From the NCBI GenBank assembly GCA_028277325.1, contig JANQGL010000063.1:1-8001 (forward strand): a stretch of 8,001 bases of DNA. The letters run 5' to 3'. Below the pieces are notes generated by a model. The model worked only from the letters and a program-made list of their open reading frames with translations. It ran no database searches and was not told where the DNA came from. Origin of the DNA: Magnetospira sp. GTDB lineage: Bacteria; Pseudomonadota; Alphaproteobacteria; Rhodospirillales; Magnetospiraceae. The position numbers and the translations under genes were made by a program. Of this stretch, positions 1-5,475 are shown one piece after another; position 1 is the first letter of the stretch, and each line of letters begins with the position of its first letter.

Positions 1-66
1 CGCGGCCAGGGAGTCGACCCGGCGGGCGATGGCGTCGGCGTCGAACAGGATCTCCACGTCGTCCAT
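1..66 (-). CDS. hpt: Hypoxanthine phosphoribosyltransferase, N-terminal fragment (cut by window edge)
   Basis: Reading leftward from the ATG at 66-64 gives 22 open codons beginning MDDVEILFDADAIARRVDSL. The stretch (acidic start, hydrophobic VEILFDADAIARRV, then helix) matches the usual N-terminus of bacterial hypoxanthine/guanine phosphoribosyltransferases, which salvage hypoxanthine with PRPP to give IMP in the cytoplasm. A strong ribosome-binding site GGGAGGG lies 7 bases upstream of the ATG on the minus strand, which supports both the start and the reality of the gene. The catalytic PRPP loop lies outside the window, so the family call rests on the N-terminal pattern only. The gene is divergent from ilvD, with a 97-base shared upstream region. 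Confidence 0.6.
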   Translation of the reverse strand, partial: MDDVEILFDADAIARRVDSLAA

Positions 67-163
67 GCGGCGACCCTCCCGCGTCCGCCGGGCGCGGTCA
101 AGGCTTTCCCTGCCCGGCGGTGACCGCTAAAACGGGGCAGCACCAGACGCACGAGGTCCCGCC
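67..163. promoter_or_regulatory. Divergent intergenic region between hpt-like gene and ilvD
   Basis: This 97-base region must hold the 5' signals of two divergent genes. What can be seen is a GGGAGGG ribosome-binding site for the minus-strand gene (about 74-80) and a modest GAGG about 8 bases before the ilvD ATG. A short TAAAAC (-10-like) lies near 128-133 on the plus strand but lacks a good -35 partner. A TTGACC occurs on the minus strand near 98-103 without a matching -10. No attenuator-like leader peptide or T-box is evident before ilvD. Confidence 0.4.
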
Positions 164-2011
164 ATGCCCGACTACCGCTCCCGCACCTCCACCCACGGCC
201 GCAACATGGCCGGCGCGCGCGCCCTGTGGCGCGCCACCGGGATGACCGACGACGATTTCGGCAAGCCCATCGTGGCGATCGCCAATTCGTTCACCCAGTT
301 CGTCCCCGGCCACGTGCATCTGCGGGACCTGGGCCAGATGATCGCCCGCGAGATCGAGGCGGCGGGCGCCGTCGCCAAGGAATTCAACACCATCGCGATC
401 GACGACGGGATCGCCATGGGGCACGGCGGGATGCTGTATTCGCTGCCCAGCCGGGAGGTGATCGCCGATTCGGTGGAGTACATGGCCAACGCCCACTGCG
501 CCGACGCCCTGGTCTGCATCTCCAACTGCGACAAGATCACGCCGGGCATGCTGATGGCCGCCGTGCGCCTCGACATCCCGGCCATCTTCATCTCCGGCGG
601 CCCCATGGAGGCCGGCAAGATCGTCGCCGAGGACGGCGCCGAGGTGCACCTGGACCTGGTCGACGCGATGGTCGCCGCCGCCTCGCCCGACGCCTCCGAC
701 GCCACGGTGGAGGCCTACGAGCGGTCCGCCTGCCCGACCTGCGGGTCGTGTTCCGGCATGTTCACCGCCAATTCCATGAACTGCCTGGCCGAGGCGATCG
801 GCCTCGCGCTGCCCGGCAACGGCTCCATGCTGGCCACCCACGCCGACCGCCGCGAGATGTTCCTGGAGGCCGGGCGGCGGATCGTCGAGCTGACCCGGCG
901 CTACTACGAGCAGGACGACGCGAGCGCCCTGCCGCGCGGCATCGCCGGCTTCGCCGCGTTCGAGAACGCGATGACCCTGGACATCGCCATGGGCGGCTCC
1001 ACCAACACCGTGCTGCACCTGCTGGCGATCGCCGAGGAGGCCGGGGTGCCGTTCACCCTCAGGGACATGGACCGCCTGTCGCGGGCCGTGCCCAACATCT
1101 GCAAGGTCGCGCCGTCGACCCGGAAATACCACATGGAGGACGTCCACCGGGCCGGCGGCATCATGGGCATCCTCGGCGAACTGGACCGCGGCGGCCTGCT
1201 GCACCGCGACGCGCCGACCGTGCATGCGCCGACCCTGGGCGCCGCGCTCGATGCGTGGGACGTCATGCGCACTCCGTCCAACTCGGTGAAGACCTTCTTC
1301 TCGGCGGCGCCGGGCGGCGTGCCGACCCAGCAGGCGTTCAGCCAGGAGCGGCGCTACGACTCCCTCGACCTGGACCGGGAGGCGGGCTGCATCCGTTCGG
1401 TGGACAATGCCTACAGCAAGGACGGCGGGCTGGCGGTGCTGTACGGCAACCTGGCCGAGGACGGCTGCGTGGTGAAGACGGCCGGGGTCGACGAGGCCAA
1501 CGTCACCTTCTCCGGCCCGGCCGTGGTCTGCGAGAGCCAGGAGGAGGCGGTCTCGAAGATCCTCGGCGGCGAGGTCACGGCCGGCGACGTGGTGGTGATC
1601 CGCTACGAGGGCCCGCGCGGCGGCCCCGGCATGCAGGAGATGCTCTATCCGACCAGCTACCTGAAGTCGGTCGGCCTCGGCACGGCCTGCGCCCTGATCA
1701 CCGACGGCCGGTTCTCCGGCGGCACCTCCGGCCTGTCGATCGGCCACGTGAGCCCGGAGGCGGCGGAAGGCGGCGCCATCGGGCTGGTCGAGCCGGGCGA
1801 CACCGTCGAGATCGACATCCCCAACCGCGCCATCGTGCTGAAGGTGGACGCCGCCACCCTGGAGGCCCGGCGGGCGGCCCGGCTGGCCGACGGCGGTTTC
1901 ATGCCGGGGACTCGCGACCGCAAGGTGTCGGCGGCGCTCAGGGCCTACGCGGCGCTGACCACCTCGGCGTCGCGCGGTGCGGTGCGCGACGTGACCCAGG
2001 TCGAGCGGTAG
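164..2011 (+). CDS. ilvD: Dihydroxy-acid dehydratase IlvD
   Basis: IlvD catalyses dehydration of 2,3-dihydroxyisovalerate and 2,3-dihydroxy-3-methylvalerate to the 2-keto acids, the third common step of valine and isoleucine (and pantothenate) biosynthesis, in the cytoplasm. The 615-residue product is the length of the long bacterial form. The N-terminus RSRTSTHGRNMAGARALWRA is typical. Cluster ligands and metal site are intact: SNCDKITPGM (Cys122, Asp123 and Lys124, the lysine usually carbamylated and Mg-binding) and ACPTCGSCSGM (Cys190, Cys193, Cys196). The DDGIAMGHGGM segment (about 80-90) and the catalytic-serine region GGTSGLSIGH (about 519-528) are also present. The ATG at 164 has GAGG about 8 bases upstream and gives the family's normal N-terminus. 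No neighbouring ilv gene is in view; it appears monocistronic, ending before a strong hairpin. No frameshift or missing key residue is seen. Confidence 0.98.
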   Translation: MPDYRSRTSTHGRNMAGARALWRATGMTDDDFGKPIVAIANSFTQFVPGHVHLRDLGQMIAREIEAAGAVAKEFNTIAIDDGIAMGHGGMLYSLPSREVIADSVEYMANAHCADALVCISNCDKITPGMLMAAVRLDIPAIFISGGPMEAGKIVAEDGAEVHLDLVDAMVAAASPDASDATVEAYERSACPTCGSCSGMFTANSMNCLAEAIGLALPGNGSMLATHADRREMFLEAGRRIVELTRRYYEQDDASALPRGIAGFAAFENAMTLDIAMGGSTNTVLHLLAIAEEAGVPFTLRDMDRLSRAVPNICKVAPSTRKYHMEDVHRAGGIMGILGELDRGGLLHRDAPTVHAPTLGAALDAWDVMRTPSNSVKTFFSAAPGGVPTQQAFSQERRYDSLDLDREAGCIRSVDNAYSKDGGLAVLYGNLAEDGCVVKTAGVDEANVTFSGPAVVCESQEEAVSKILGGEVTAGDVVVIRYEGPRGGPGMQEMLYPTSYLKSVGLGTACALITDGRFSGGTSGLSIGHVSPEAAEGGAIGLVEPGDTVEIDIPNRAIVLKVDAATLEARRAARLADGGFMPGTRDRKVSAALRAYAALTTSASRGAVRDVTQVER

Positions 2012-2060
2012 GCGCGGTGCCGGGCGCGCCGCTCCGGAGGAAACGGGAGCCCGGAGGACT

Positions 2061-2089
2061 CGCGCCGGTCGCCGTCCGCGGCCGGCGCG
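2061..2089 (+). terminator. Strong GC hairpin after ilvD, candidate terminator
   Basis: Arms CGCGCCGGTCGC (2061-2072) and GCGGCCGGCGCG (2078-2089) pair over 12 positions (one G-U) around a 5-base loop. The hairpin begins 50 bases after the ilvD stop and is followed by TTCGGTTGTGT, which is only mildly T-rich. It lies between convergent genes (ilvD and the PEBP-like gene), where a terminator is expected. The hairpin is seen directly; termination is inferred. In such GC-rich genomes the U-tract is often weak, so Rho-dependent ending or plain mRNA 3' protection are alternatives. Confidence 0.5.
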
Positions 2090-2157
2090 TTCGGTTGTGT
2101 CGCGGTCGCTTTATCGGACCGAGCGTCAGGCGGCCGAACGATGCTTCCGCGCCTGGG

Positions 2158-2598
2158 TCACCGGTTCTCGACGACGAGGGCGGTCTCGCCGAGCCCCAGG
2201 ATCCGCCCAAACTCGTTTACGGCGTCAACGCGGAACCGGTAGGTGTGCGGTTCATTCCTCGGGCACGGGCCAAGGTATCGGGAAAGCGCGCCCTGGTTGA
2301 CGTATCCCGCAGGCGGCGGGACAACGCACCCGCCGCCATGATCGAAACCGAGATTCAGGTCGAGCACGGACAGGCAGACCAGGACCGCCGGTTCGGGCAC
2401 GTTCCCCACGTAGAACGCCGGTGACGTTCGGGAACAGGCGTTTTCCGGCGCGAACACCAGTTTGAACTCAAGCGGCACCGCGGTCGGTTCGACATAGGAT
2501 CTGGTCATCGCCCCGGCGACGAACCATCCCGCCAAGCCGCCGGCCACCACGACCACGGCCGCGACCGCAAGTAGAGTATTCTTCCATTTCTTTTTCAT
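2158..2598 (-). CDS. Membrane-anchored PEBP-like protein (YbhB/YbcL, Raf-kinase-inhibitor-like family)
   Basis: The 146-residue protein has a lysine-rich start and one hydrophobic segment (about 8-31) that should anchor it in the inner membrane or act as an uncleaved signal, leaving a small domain outside. That domain carries PEBP-family landmarks in order: TSPAFYVGNVPEP (about 58-70, matching the SP..W.gvPeg motif), a hydrophobic strand ending in LD (80), DHGGG (86-90), GPCP (110-113) and HTYRFRVDA (118-126). The canonical DPD of YbhB proteins is replaced by DLN, and the domain is shorter than the usual 150-180 residues, so it is a divergent or minimal member. PEBP proteins bind phosphorylated or lipid headgroup-like anions; the bacterial role is mostly unknown. 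The ATG lies 3 bases after the stop of the Tat-protein gene, with GGAGAAGG about 10 bases upstream, so it is the last gene of the GMC operon. Confidence 0.75.
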   Translation of the reverse strand: MKKKWKNTLLAVAAVVVVAGGLAGWFVAGAMTRSYVEPTAVPLEFKLVFAPENACSRTSPAFYVGNVPEPAVLVCLSVLDLNLGFDHGGGCVVPPPAGYVNQGALSRYLGPCPRNEPHTYRFRVDAVNEFGRILGLGETALVVENR

Positions 2599-2601
2599 GT
2601 C

Positions 2602-2898
2602 CTAGACACCTTCTCCGAGGGCCAGCCGGACCGCCTGCCGAACCATCGCCTCGGGGAGAATCCATCCGTCGACGACACAGATCCCGTCGTCGTCGCCCAA
2701 GGGCCCGTCCGCCGACCCCGGGCGCTCGATGGCCCCATGATGGTCCAAGACCCATGTTCCGATATCGCGAAGATTTCCGGCCAGGTGGCGCTCGTCGAAA
2801 ACGGCGGCGCCATCGGCGGGCGGCGTTGCCCCCACCGCCGGGACGGCCACCATGCCGGCCCCGACCATCTGCCGGATCAACGTTCTGCGAGACATCAT
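2602..2898 (-). CDS. Small Tat-signal protein, probable partner of the GMC oxidoreductase
   Basis: The 98-residue product starts MMSRRTLIRQMVGAGMVAV, a clear twin-arginine signal (SRRTLI followed by a hydrophobic stretch and an AVGA-type cleavage region near 21-24). About 75 residues would remain after cleavage. The C-terminus (about 75-94, DGWILPEAMVRQAVRLAL) looks like an amphipathic helix. I do not recognise a named domain. By analogy with sugar/alcohol dehydrogenases such as fructose dehydrogenase, whose FAD subunit lacks a signal and is carried out by a small Tat-signal subunit, it may be an escort subunit for the GMC enzyme encoded 16 bases upstream; this is inference. The first ATG has GGAGG 8 bases upstream; starting at the second ATG would remove one residue only. 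It ends 3 bases before the PEBP-like gene. Confidence 0.8.
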   Translation of the reverse strand: MMSRRTLIRQMVGAGMVAVPAVGATPPADGAAVFDERHLAGNLRDIGTWVLDHHGAIERPGSADGPLGDDDGICVVDGWILPEAMVRQAVRLALGEGV

Positions 2899-2914
2899 GG
2901 CGTGAACCTCCGTT

Positions 2915-4498
2915 TCATCCCCGCATGCGGGATCGCAAATGACCGGCCAGGCGGACCGCCAAGGCGCAGATCGTCAGGGTGGGATTGACGGTCCCGCCGG
3001 AGGGAAAGACCGAACTGCCGGCCACATACAGGTTCTCGACTCCATGGACACGGCACTCAGGCGTGACGACGCCCTCGCCGGGGTCCTCGGACATGCGTGT
3101 CGTGCCCATGTGATGCCATTGCCATTCCAGGTTTTCATCGAAGTCCCGTTCACGACCGATAAGTACCTGAACGGCCCCGATTCGGTGTTCCAAAAACCTC
3201 TTTCCCGTCTCCAAGAGGACTCGCCTCAGAAATTGAGGGGATTGAGTCCCGACCCTCCAATCCAAGGCAACTCTATTTTGACCAAATCTGTCACGCTCCT
3301 CGTCAAGAAGGACCCGGCTATTTATATTTGGCTCCTGTTCGAATGACGCCGAAAGCGATAAATCAACATGACCCGGGCGCCCCAGCTTTCTTTTTAGGAG
3401 GGGTATTATTTCTTTATGATTTTTTATAACATTTCGGACATGCAAGTCGAAATTATCAGGAATGGAAATTTTTCTGGCTTCTCTAAACAAATACCGTAAG
3501 GAATTTGCACCGAATCTCTCCAGGGACTCTTCCTGAGAGATTCGAAAATCGAACGCCGGGATATTCCTTTCCTCGAAAAAGCGGTCCGGCAGCGTCAAGT
3601 CCGCCTTGATCCTCGCATCGCCATGGGAATGCCAGACAAATGGTCTCCAGGCATCCCGCGGAGCCCCGACCACGGCGCGCGCCACTTCGCCGACATAAAG
3701 ATGCTCCATGAAGTATCTTCCGATGAGACGCCGTCCCTTGTGCCGTTCGTCGCGTGTTTTCTTAAGGTTTTTCAGAAGGATACGGGCGTTCTCGATCCCC
3801 CCGGCGGCAACCACGAACGTATTCGCTCGGACGCGTACCTTCTTGCCGCTGAAGGTCCCGATGATGTCAGCGTCGACAATTCGCGAGCCATCGTCGCTCT
3901 CGCTTAGCGAAACAAGGGTGGCGCCCAGGTAAACCTGTATATTGGCCGCCGTTTCCAAGGGCTGCCGATAGGTCTCGCCGAAACGGGTCGGCGGCGACTG
4001 CTGGAATACCCGCCAGGACAGTCCCTCCGCAATCGCGTTCAACGTCCGCCTGCGAGACGGGTCGACACGCCCCAGCCGAGACAGTTCAAGGTCATAAAGA
4101 CTCATGTCGCCCAGTTGGCACACTTCCTGAGCCCGCCGGTAGGGGTCGGCGAGTTCGTCGTGTTCGATGGGCCAGCGACTCCCGGGCCACCCCGGCCGAC
4201 CGGCCATCGCGGCGCGCGACAGGGGCGCGCATTGCCCGTTCCAATGGCCGGATGTTCCGCCAAACATGCGCAGGCGCACCGTATCCAGGTCCGCGTATGG
4301 ATGTCCGATGTTGCGACCCGCGGCAAGCTCTTGGGAGTCGGGTTCATACTCGAAGCTTCCACTCTCGAGCAGCGCGACCCGAAGGTCGGTGCCGCGCAGC
4401 TCCAACGCCAGCGTGATCCCCGCCGGACCGGATCCGACGATGCAGACATCCGCAACGATTTCGTCGATGGCGTCCAGTGCGCCCGGCGGGTTGATCAT
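2915..4498 (-). CDS. GMC-family FAD-dependent oxidoreductase
   Basis: The 527-residue protein is a glucose-methanol-choline family flavoprotein that would oxidise an alcohol or sugar hydroxyl. Seen motifs: the Rossmann dinucleotide site VGSGPAG (21-27) followed by LLES with the ribose-binding Glu45; RMFGGTSGHWNG (about 77-88), the FAD-contacting GGTS.HW motif; and the C-terminal signature with HHMGTTRM (His462/His463), ENLYVAGSSVFPSGGTVNPT and Asn505 as the likely catalytic His/Asn pair. No signal peptide or heme-binding CXXCH is present. The arrangement is closer to fructose-dehydrogenase or pyranose-oxidase type GMC enzymes than to choline dehydrogenase; the substrate cannot be told. It heads a three-gene operon with a Tat-signal protein and a PEBP-like protein. 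The ATG is preceded by AGGAAGGGG. The stretch at about 3230-3560 is much more AT-rich (many AAA, ATA and TTT codons) than flanking genes, which suggests foreign origin. Confidence 0.93.
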   Translation of the reverse strand: MINPPGALDAIDEIVADVCIVGSGPAGITLALELRGTDLRVALLESGSFEYEPDSQELAAGRNIGHPYADLDTVRLRMFGGTSGHWNGQCAPLSRAAMAGRPGWPGSRWPIEHDELADPYRRAQEVCQLGDMSLYDLELSRLGRVDPSRRRTLNAIAEGLSWRVFQQSPPTRFGETYRQPLETAANIQVYLGATLVSLSESDDGSRIVDADIIGTFSGKKVRVRANTFVVAAGGIENARILLKNLKKTRDERHKGRRLIGRYFMEHLYVGEVARAVVGAPRDAWRPFVWHSHGDARIKADLTLPDRFFEERNIPAFDFRISQEESLERFGANSLRYLFREARKISIPDNFDLHVRNVIKNHKEIIPLLKRKLGRPGHVDLSLSASFEQEPNINSRVLLDEERDRFGQNRVALDWRVGTQSPQFLRRVLLETGKRFLEHRIGAVQVLIGRERDFDENLEWQWHHMGTTRMSEDPGEGVVTPECRVHGVENLYVAGSSVFPSGGTVNPTLTICALAVRLAGHLRSRMRG

Positions 4499-4510
4499 GG
4501 GGATATCCCC
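4499..4510. repeat. 12-bp perfect palindrome overlapping GMC ribosome-binding site
   Basis: GGGGATATCCCC is a perfect palindrome directly abutting the GMC start codon. On the minus strand its GGGG is part of the AAGGGG purine tract that would serve as ribosome-binding site. A protein binding here, or a small RNA stem, could influence translation start. Chance occurrence is possible. Confidence 0.4.
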
Positions 4511-4526
4511 TTCCTAGTGGTCTGAT

Positions 4527-4553
4527 CGTGACGCTTGGTTCCCAAGCGTTACG
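4527..4553. promoter_or_regulatory. Operator-like 12+3+12 inverted repeat upstream of GMC operon
   Basis: Arms CGTGACGCTTGG (4527-4538) and CCAAGCGTTACG (4542-4553) are complementary at 11 of 12 positions with a 3-base spacer. The site lies 29-55 bases upstream of the GMC start codon, where an operator is expected. A weak minus-strand promoter candidate, TTGATC at 4574-4569 with 17 bases to TAACGC at 4551-4546, would place the -10 inside this repeat, consistent with repression by occlusion. The -10 is poor, so the promoter is tentative. The cognate regulator is not evident. Confidence 0.45.
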
Positions 4554-4592
4554 TGAATCGGATCATCAGATCAATTGCCCTAGGCACCGACT

Positions 4593-4618
4593 CCGACAAA
4601 AGGTGCACCTTTTGTCGG
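4593..4618. repeat. 26-bp perfect palindrome (operator or structural element)
   Basis: Two 13-base arms, CCGACAAAAGGTG and its exact reverse complement, meet with no spacer at a GTGCAC centre. The length and perfection are far beyond what random sequence of this size would give. There is no U-tract on either side, so an intrinsic terminator is unlikely. A site for a dimeric repressor upstream of the GMC operon (95-120 bases from its start codon) or a mobile-element/recombination remnant are the main options. Confidence 0.6.
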
Positions 4619-4632
4619 CCCGGCGCCCTAGC

Positions 4633-4646
4633 CAAGCATTTGCTTG
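4633..4646. repeat. Small inverted repeat CAAGCA-TT-TGCTTG
   Basis: A 6-bp perfect stem with a 2-base centre sits between the 26-bp palindrome and the 17-bp inverted repeat. It shares its last base with the left arm of the latter. Listed because it is part of the dense dyad cluster; alone it would not stand out. Confidence 0.4.
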
Positions 4647-4705
4647 TGCAGCGATCCAAACGAATGTCGACCTTCGCCCGAATCTTTGCGTTTGGATCGC
4701 TGCAC
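4646..4705. repeat. 17-bp perfect inverted repeat with 26-base spacer
   Basis: GTGCAGCGATCCAAACG at 4646-4662 is matched exactly by its reverse complement at 4689-4705. Pairing can extend outward by 3 more bases after one mismatch. The 26-base spacer has no coding potential. As RNA from either strand it would fold into a long stem with a large loop; as DNA it could be terminal repeats of a tiny element or paired half-sites for looping. Confidence 0.6.
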
Positions 4706-4860
4706 TAGCCGCGCAGATGCCGGCGGACCCGGTCCGGGTGTCGCGTGGATCGGAACTCGTCCGCCGCGACGATAGGATTCTTCGGTATGTGTCCGTTGGA
4801 CCCCGGTCGCGCCCTGCCGCGCGGTTGCTTGGGGTCGTTCGACCCGTATTTCAGGAATCT

Positions 4861-5226
4861 CTAATTTGCGGAGGAGGGCGTGTCAAGGGGAGTCTTGACG
4901 CCGCAGGAATCACGCCTCCCGTAGAGATTGTAGAGGGTTTCGATGATCGCCCGGGGCGCCGGTCCGGCCAGGGAATAGAAGATCGACTGCGCGGACCGCC
5001 GGGTCTTGACCAGATCGTGCTGGCGCAGCACCGCCAGATGCTGCGAGAGGGCGGACTGGCTCAGTCCGATGACGTCCTCCAGTTCGCTGACCGTGCGCTC
5101 GGCGTGCACCAGTTGACAGAGGATGAGCAGCCGCCGCTCGTTGCTCATGGCCTTCAGCAGGGCGCTCGCCAGCCGGGCGTTGGCCTCCAGGTCTTCCAGC
5201 GCGACGGCCAGCTTGGTGTCCTCCAT
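4861..5226 (-). CDS. ArsR-family winged-helix regulator, SoxR/BigR/SqrR-like
   Basis: The 121-residue product is an ArsR/SmtB-type dimeric repressor. MSNERRLLILCQL (about 27-39) is the helix ahead of the winged helix; TVSELEDVIGLSQSALSQHL (about 45-64) is the helix-turn-helix with recognition helix SQSALSQHLAVLR; then TRRSAQSIFYSL forms the wing. It lacks the metal-site ELCVCDL motif of arsenic sensors. Cys37 in LLILCQL sits where the persulfide sensors BigR, SqrR and YgaV have their first cysteine. The second cysteine, Cys108, is five residues beyond the usual position (here Gly103). A longer start (TTG, 14 codons upstream) is less likely because it lies about at the predicted transcription start; the ATG has AGGA about 10 bases upstream. 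It is divergent from the dsrE-like and soxW-like genes, as soxR is in sox clusters, so it probably represses them and itself. Confidence 0.9.
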   Translation of the reverse strand: MEDTKLAVALEDLEANARLASALLKAMSNERRLLILCQLVHAERTVSELEDVIGLSQSALSQHLAVLRQHDLVKTRRSAQSIFYSLAGPAPRAIIETLYNLYGRRDSCGVKTPLDTPSSAN

Positions 5227-5271
5227 GGCGGGTGCATCCTGATCTCTGTGTGGGAACCGTATTCGCAAAAT

Positions 5272-5299
5272 ATTATATTAGAGGAATTCGGATAATCAA
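5272..5299 (-). promoter_or_regulatory. Sigma-70-type promoter of the arsR-like gene with AT-rich dyad
   Basis: On the minus strand TTGATT (5299-5294) is followed after 16 bases by a perfect TATAAT (5277-5272). Transcription would start near 5265, giving an untranslated leader of about 40 bases before the ATG at 5226. The -10 lies inside an 11-base dyad, AATAT-T-ATATT (5269-5279), the sort of AT-rich palindrome that ArsR proteins bind. Autoregulation is inferred. This is a sharp AT-rich island in GC-rich surroundings. Confidence 0.65.
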
Positions 5300-5475
5300 T
5301 TTTCTTCGTAGGGTCTTTCCCGGCTTAGCGGGTGCCGGTCTTCGAAATCGCGAAAACGGGCCGTTCGGCGGGGGGCGTTCACGGTCACGTGATCGGGCCG
5401 GGCCGGTCTTCGCGTGCGCCGCGCCGTGCCGCCGGGTATTCTGGGCGTCAGGACAAGGACGACAGGGAACGGGCG
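5300..5475 (+). other. Leader region upstream of dsrE-like gene
   Basis: About 175 bases between the AT-rich promoter island and the dsrE-like ATG hold no convincing gene. A plus-strand promoter could overlap the arsR promoter (TATATT at 5274-5279 with a poor TGGGAA 17 bases upstream), which would give a long GC-rich 5' leader. A closer promoter is not obvious. A CACGTG lies near 5383-5390. No riboswitch was recognised. Confidence 0.3.

Larger units (their letters stand above)
4511..4860. other. Non-coding gap between arsR-like gene and GMC operon
   Basis: No credible gene is seen on either strand; the open frame crossing it on the plus strand is only the antisense shadow of the arsR-like gene extended leftward. 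The gap is filled by inverted repeats listed separately. Two smaller ones are ACCCGG-T-CCGGGT (4727-4739) and GGGTCG-TT-CGACCC (4832-4845). The last lies 15 bases beyond the arsR-like stop on the minus strand and could help end that transcript, although no U-tract follows. Confidence 0.5.

Noticed and set aside
98..1747. Long open frame of 549 codons on the minus strand
   Set aside because: It lies fully antisense to ilvD. Its histidine-, glycine- and valine-rich composition is what a GC-rich gene gives when read in the opposite strand; it has no domain pattern.
226..2424. Long plus-strand open frame of 732 codons
   Set aside because: It is a frame-shifted shadow of ilvD full of arginine, proline and glycine that runs on into non-coding sequence and antisense to the PEBP-like gene.
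4593..4618. Intrinsic terminator of the arsR-like gene
   Set aside because: The palindrome is more than 240 bases beyond the stop and no T-run follows it on the minus strand.
4646..4705. Integron attC or CRISPR-like repeat
   Set aside because: There are only two inverted arms, no repeated spacers, no core GTTRRRY/RYYYAAC pair and no integrase or cas gene nearby.
5227..5268. TTG start giving a 135-residue ArsR protein
   Set aside because: The predicted transcription start near 5265 would fall at or after this TTG, and the family normally begins near the ATG at 5226.
4528..5295. Plus-strand open frame across the intergenic gap and arsR
   Set aside because: Its second half is antisense to a clear ArsR-family gene and its first half crosses the inverted repeats; it shows no recognisable protein features.
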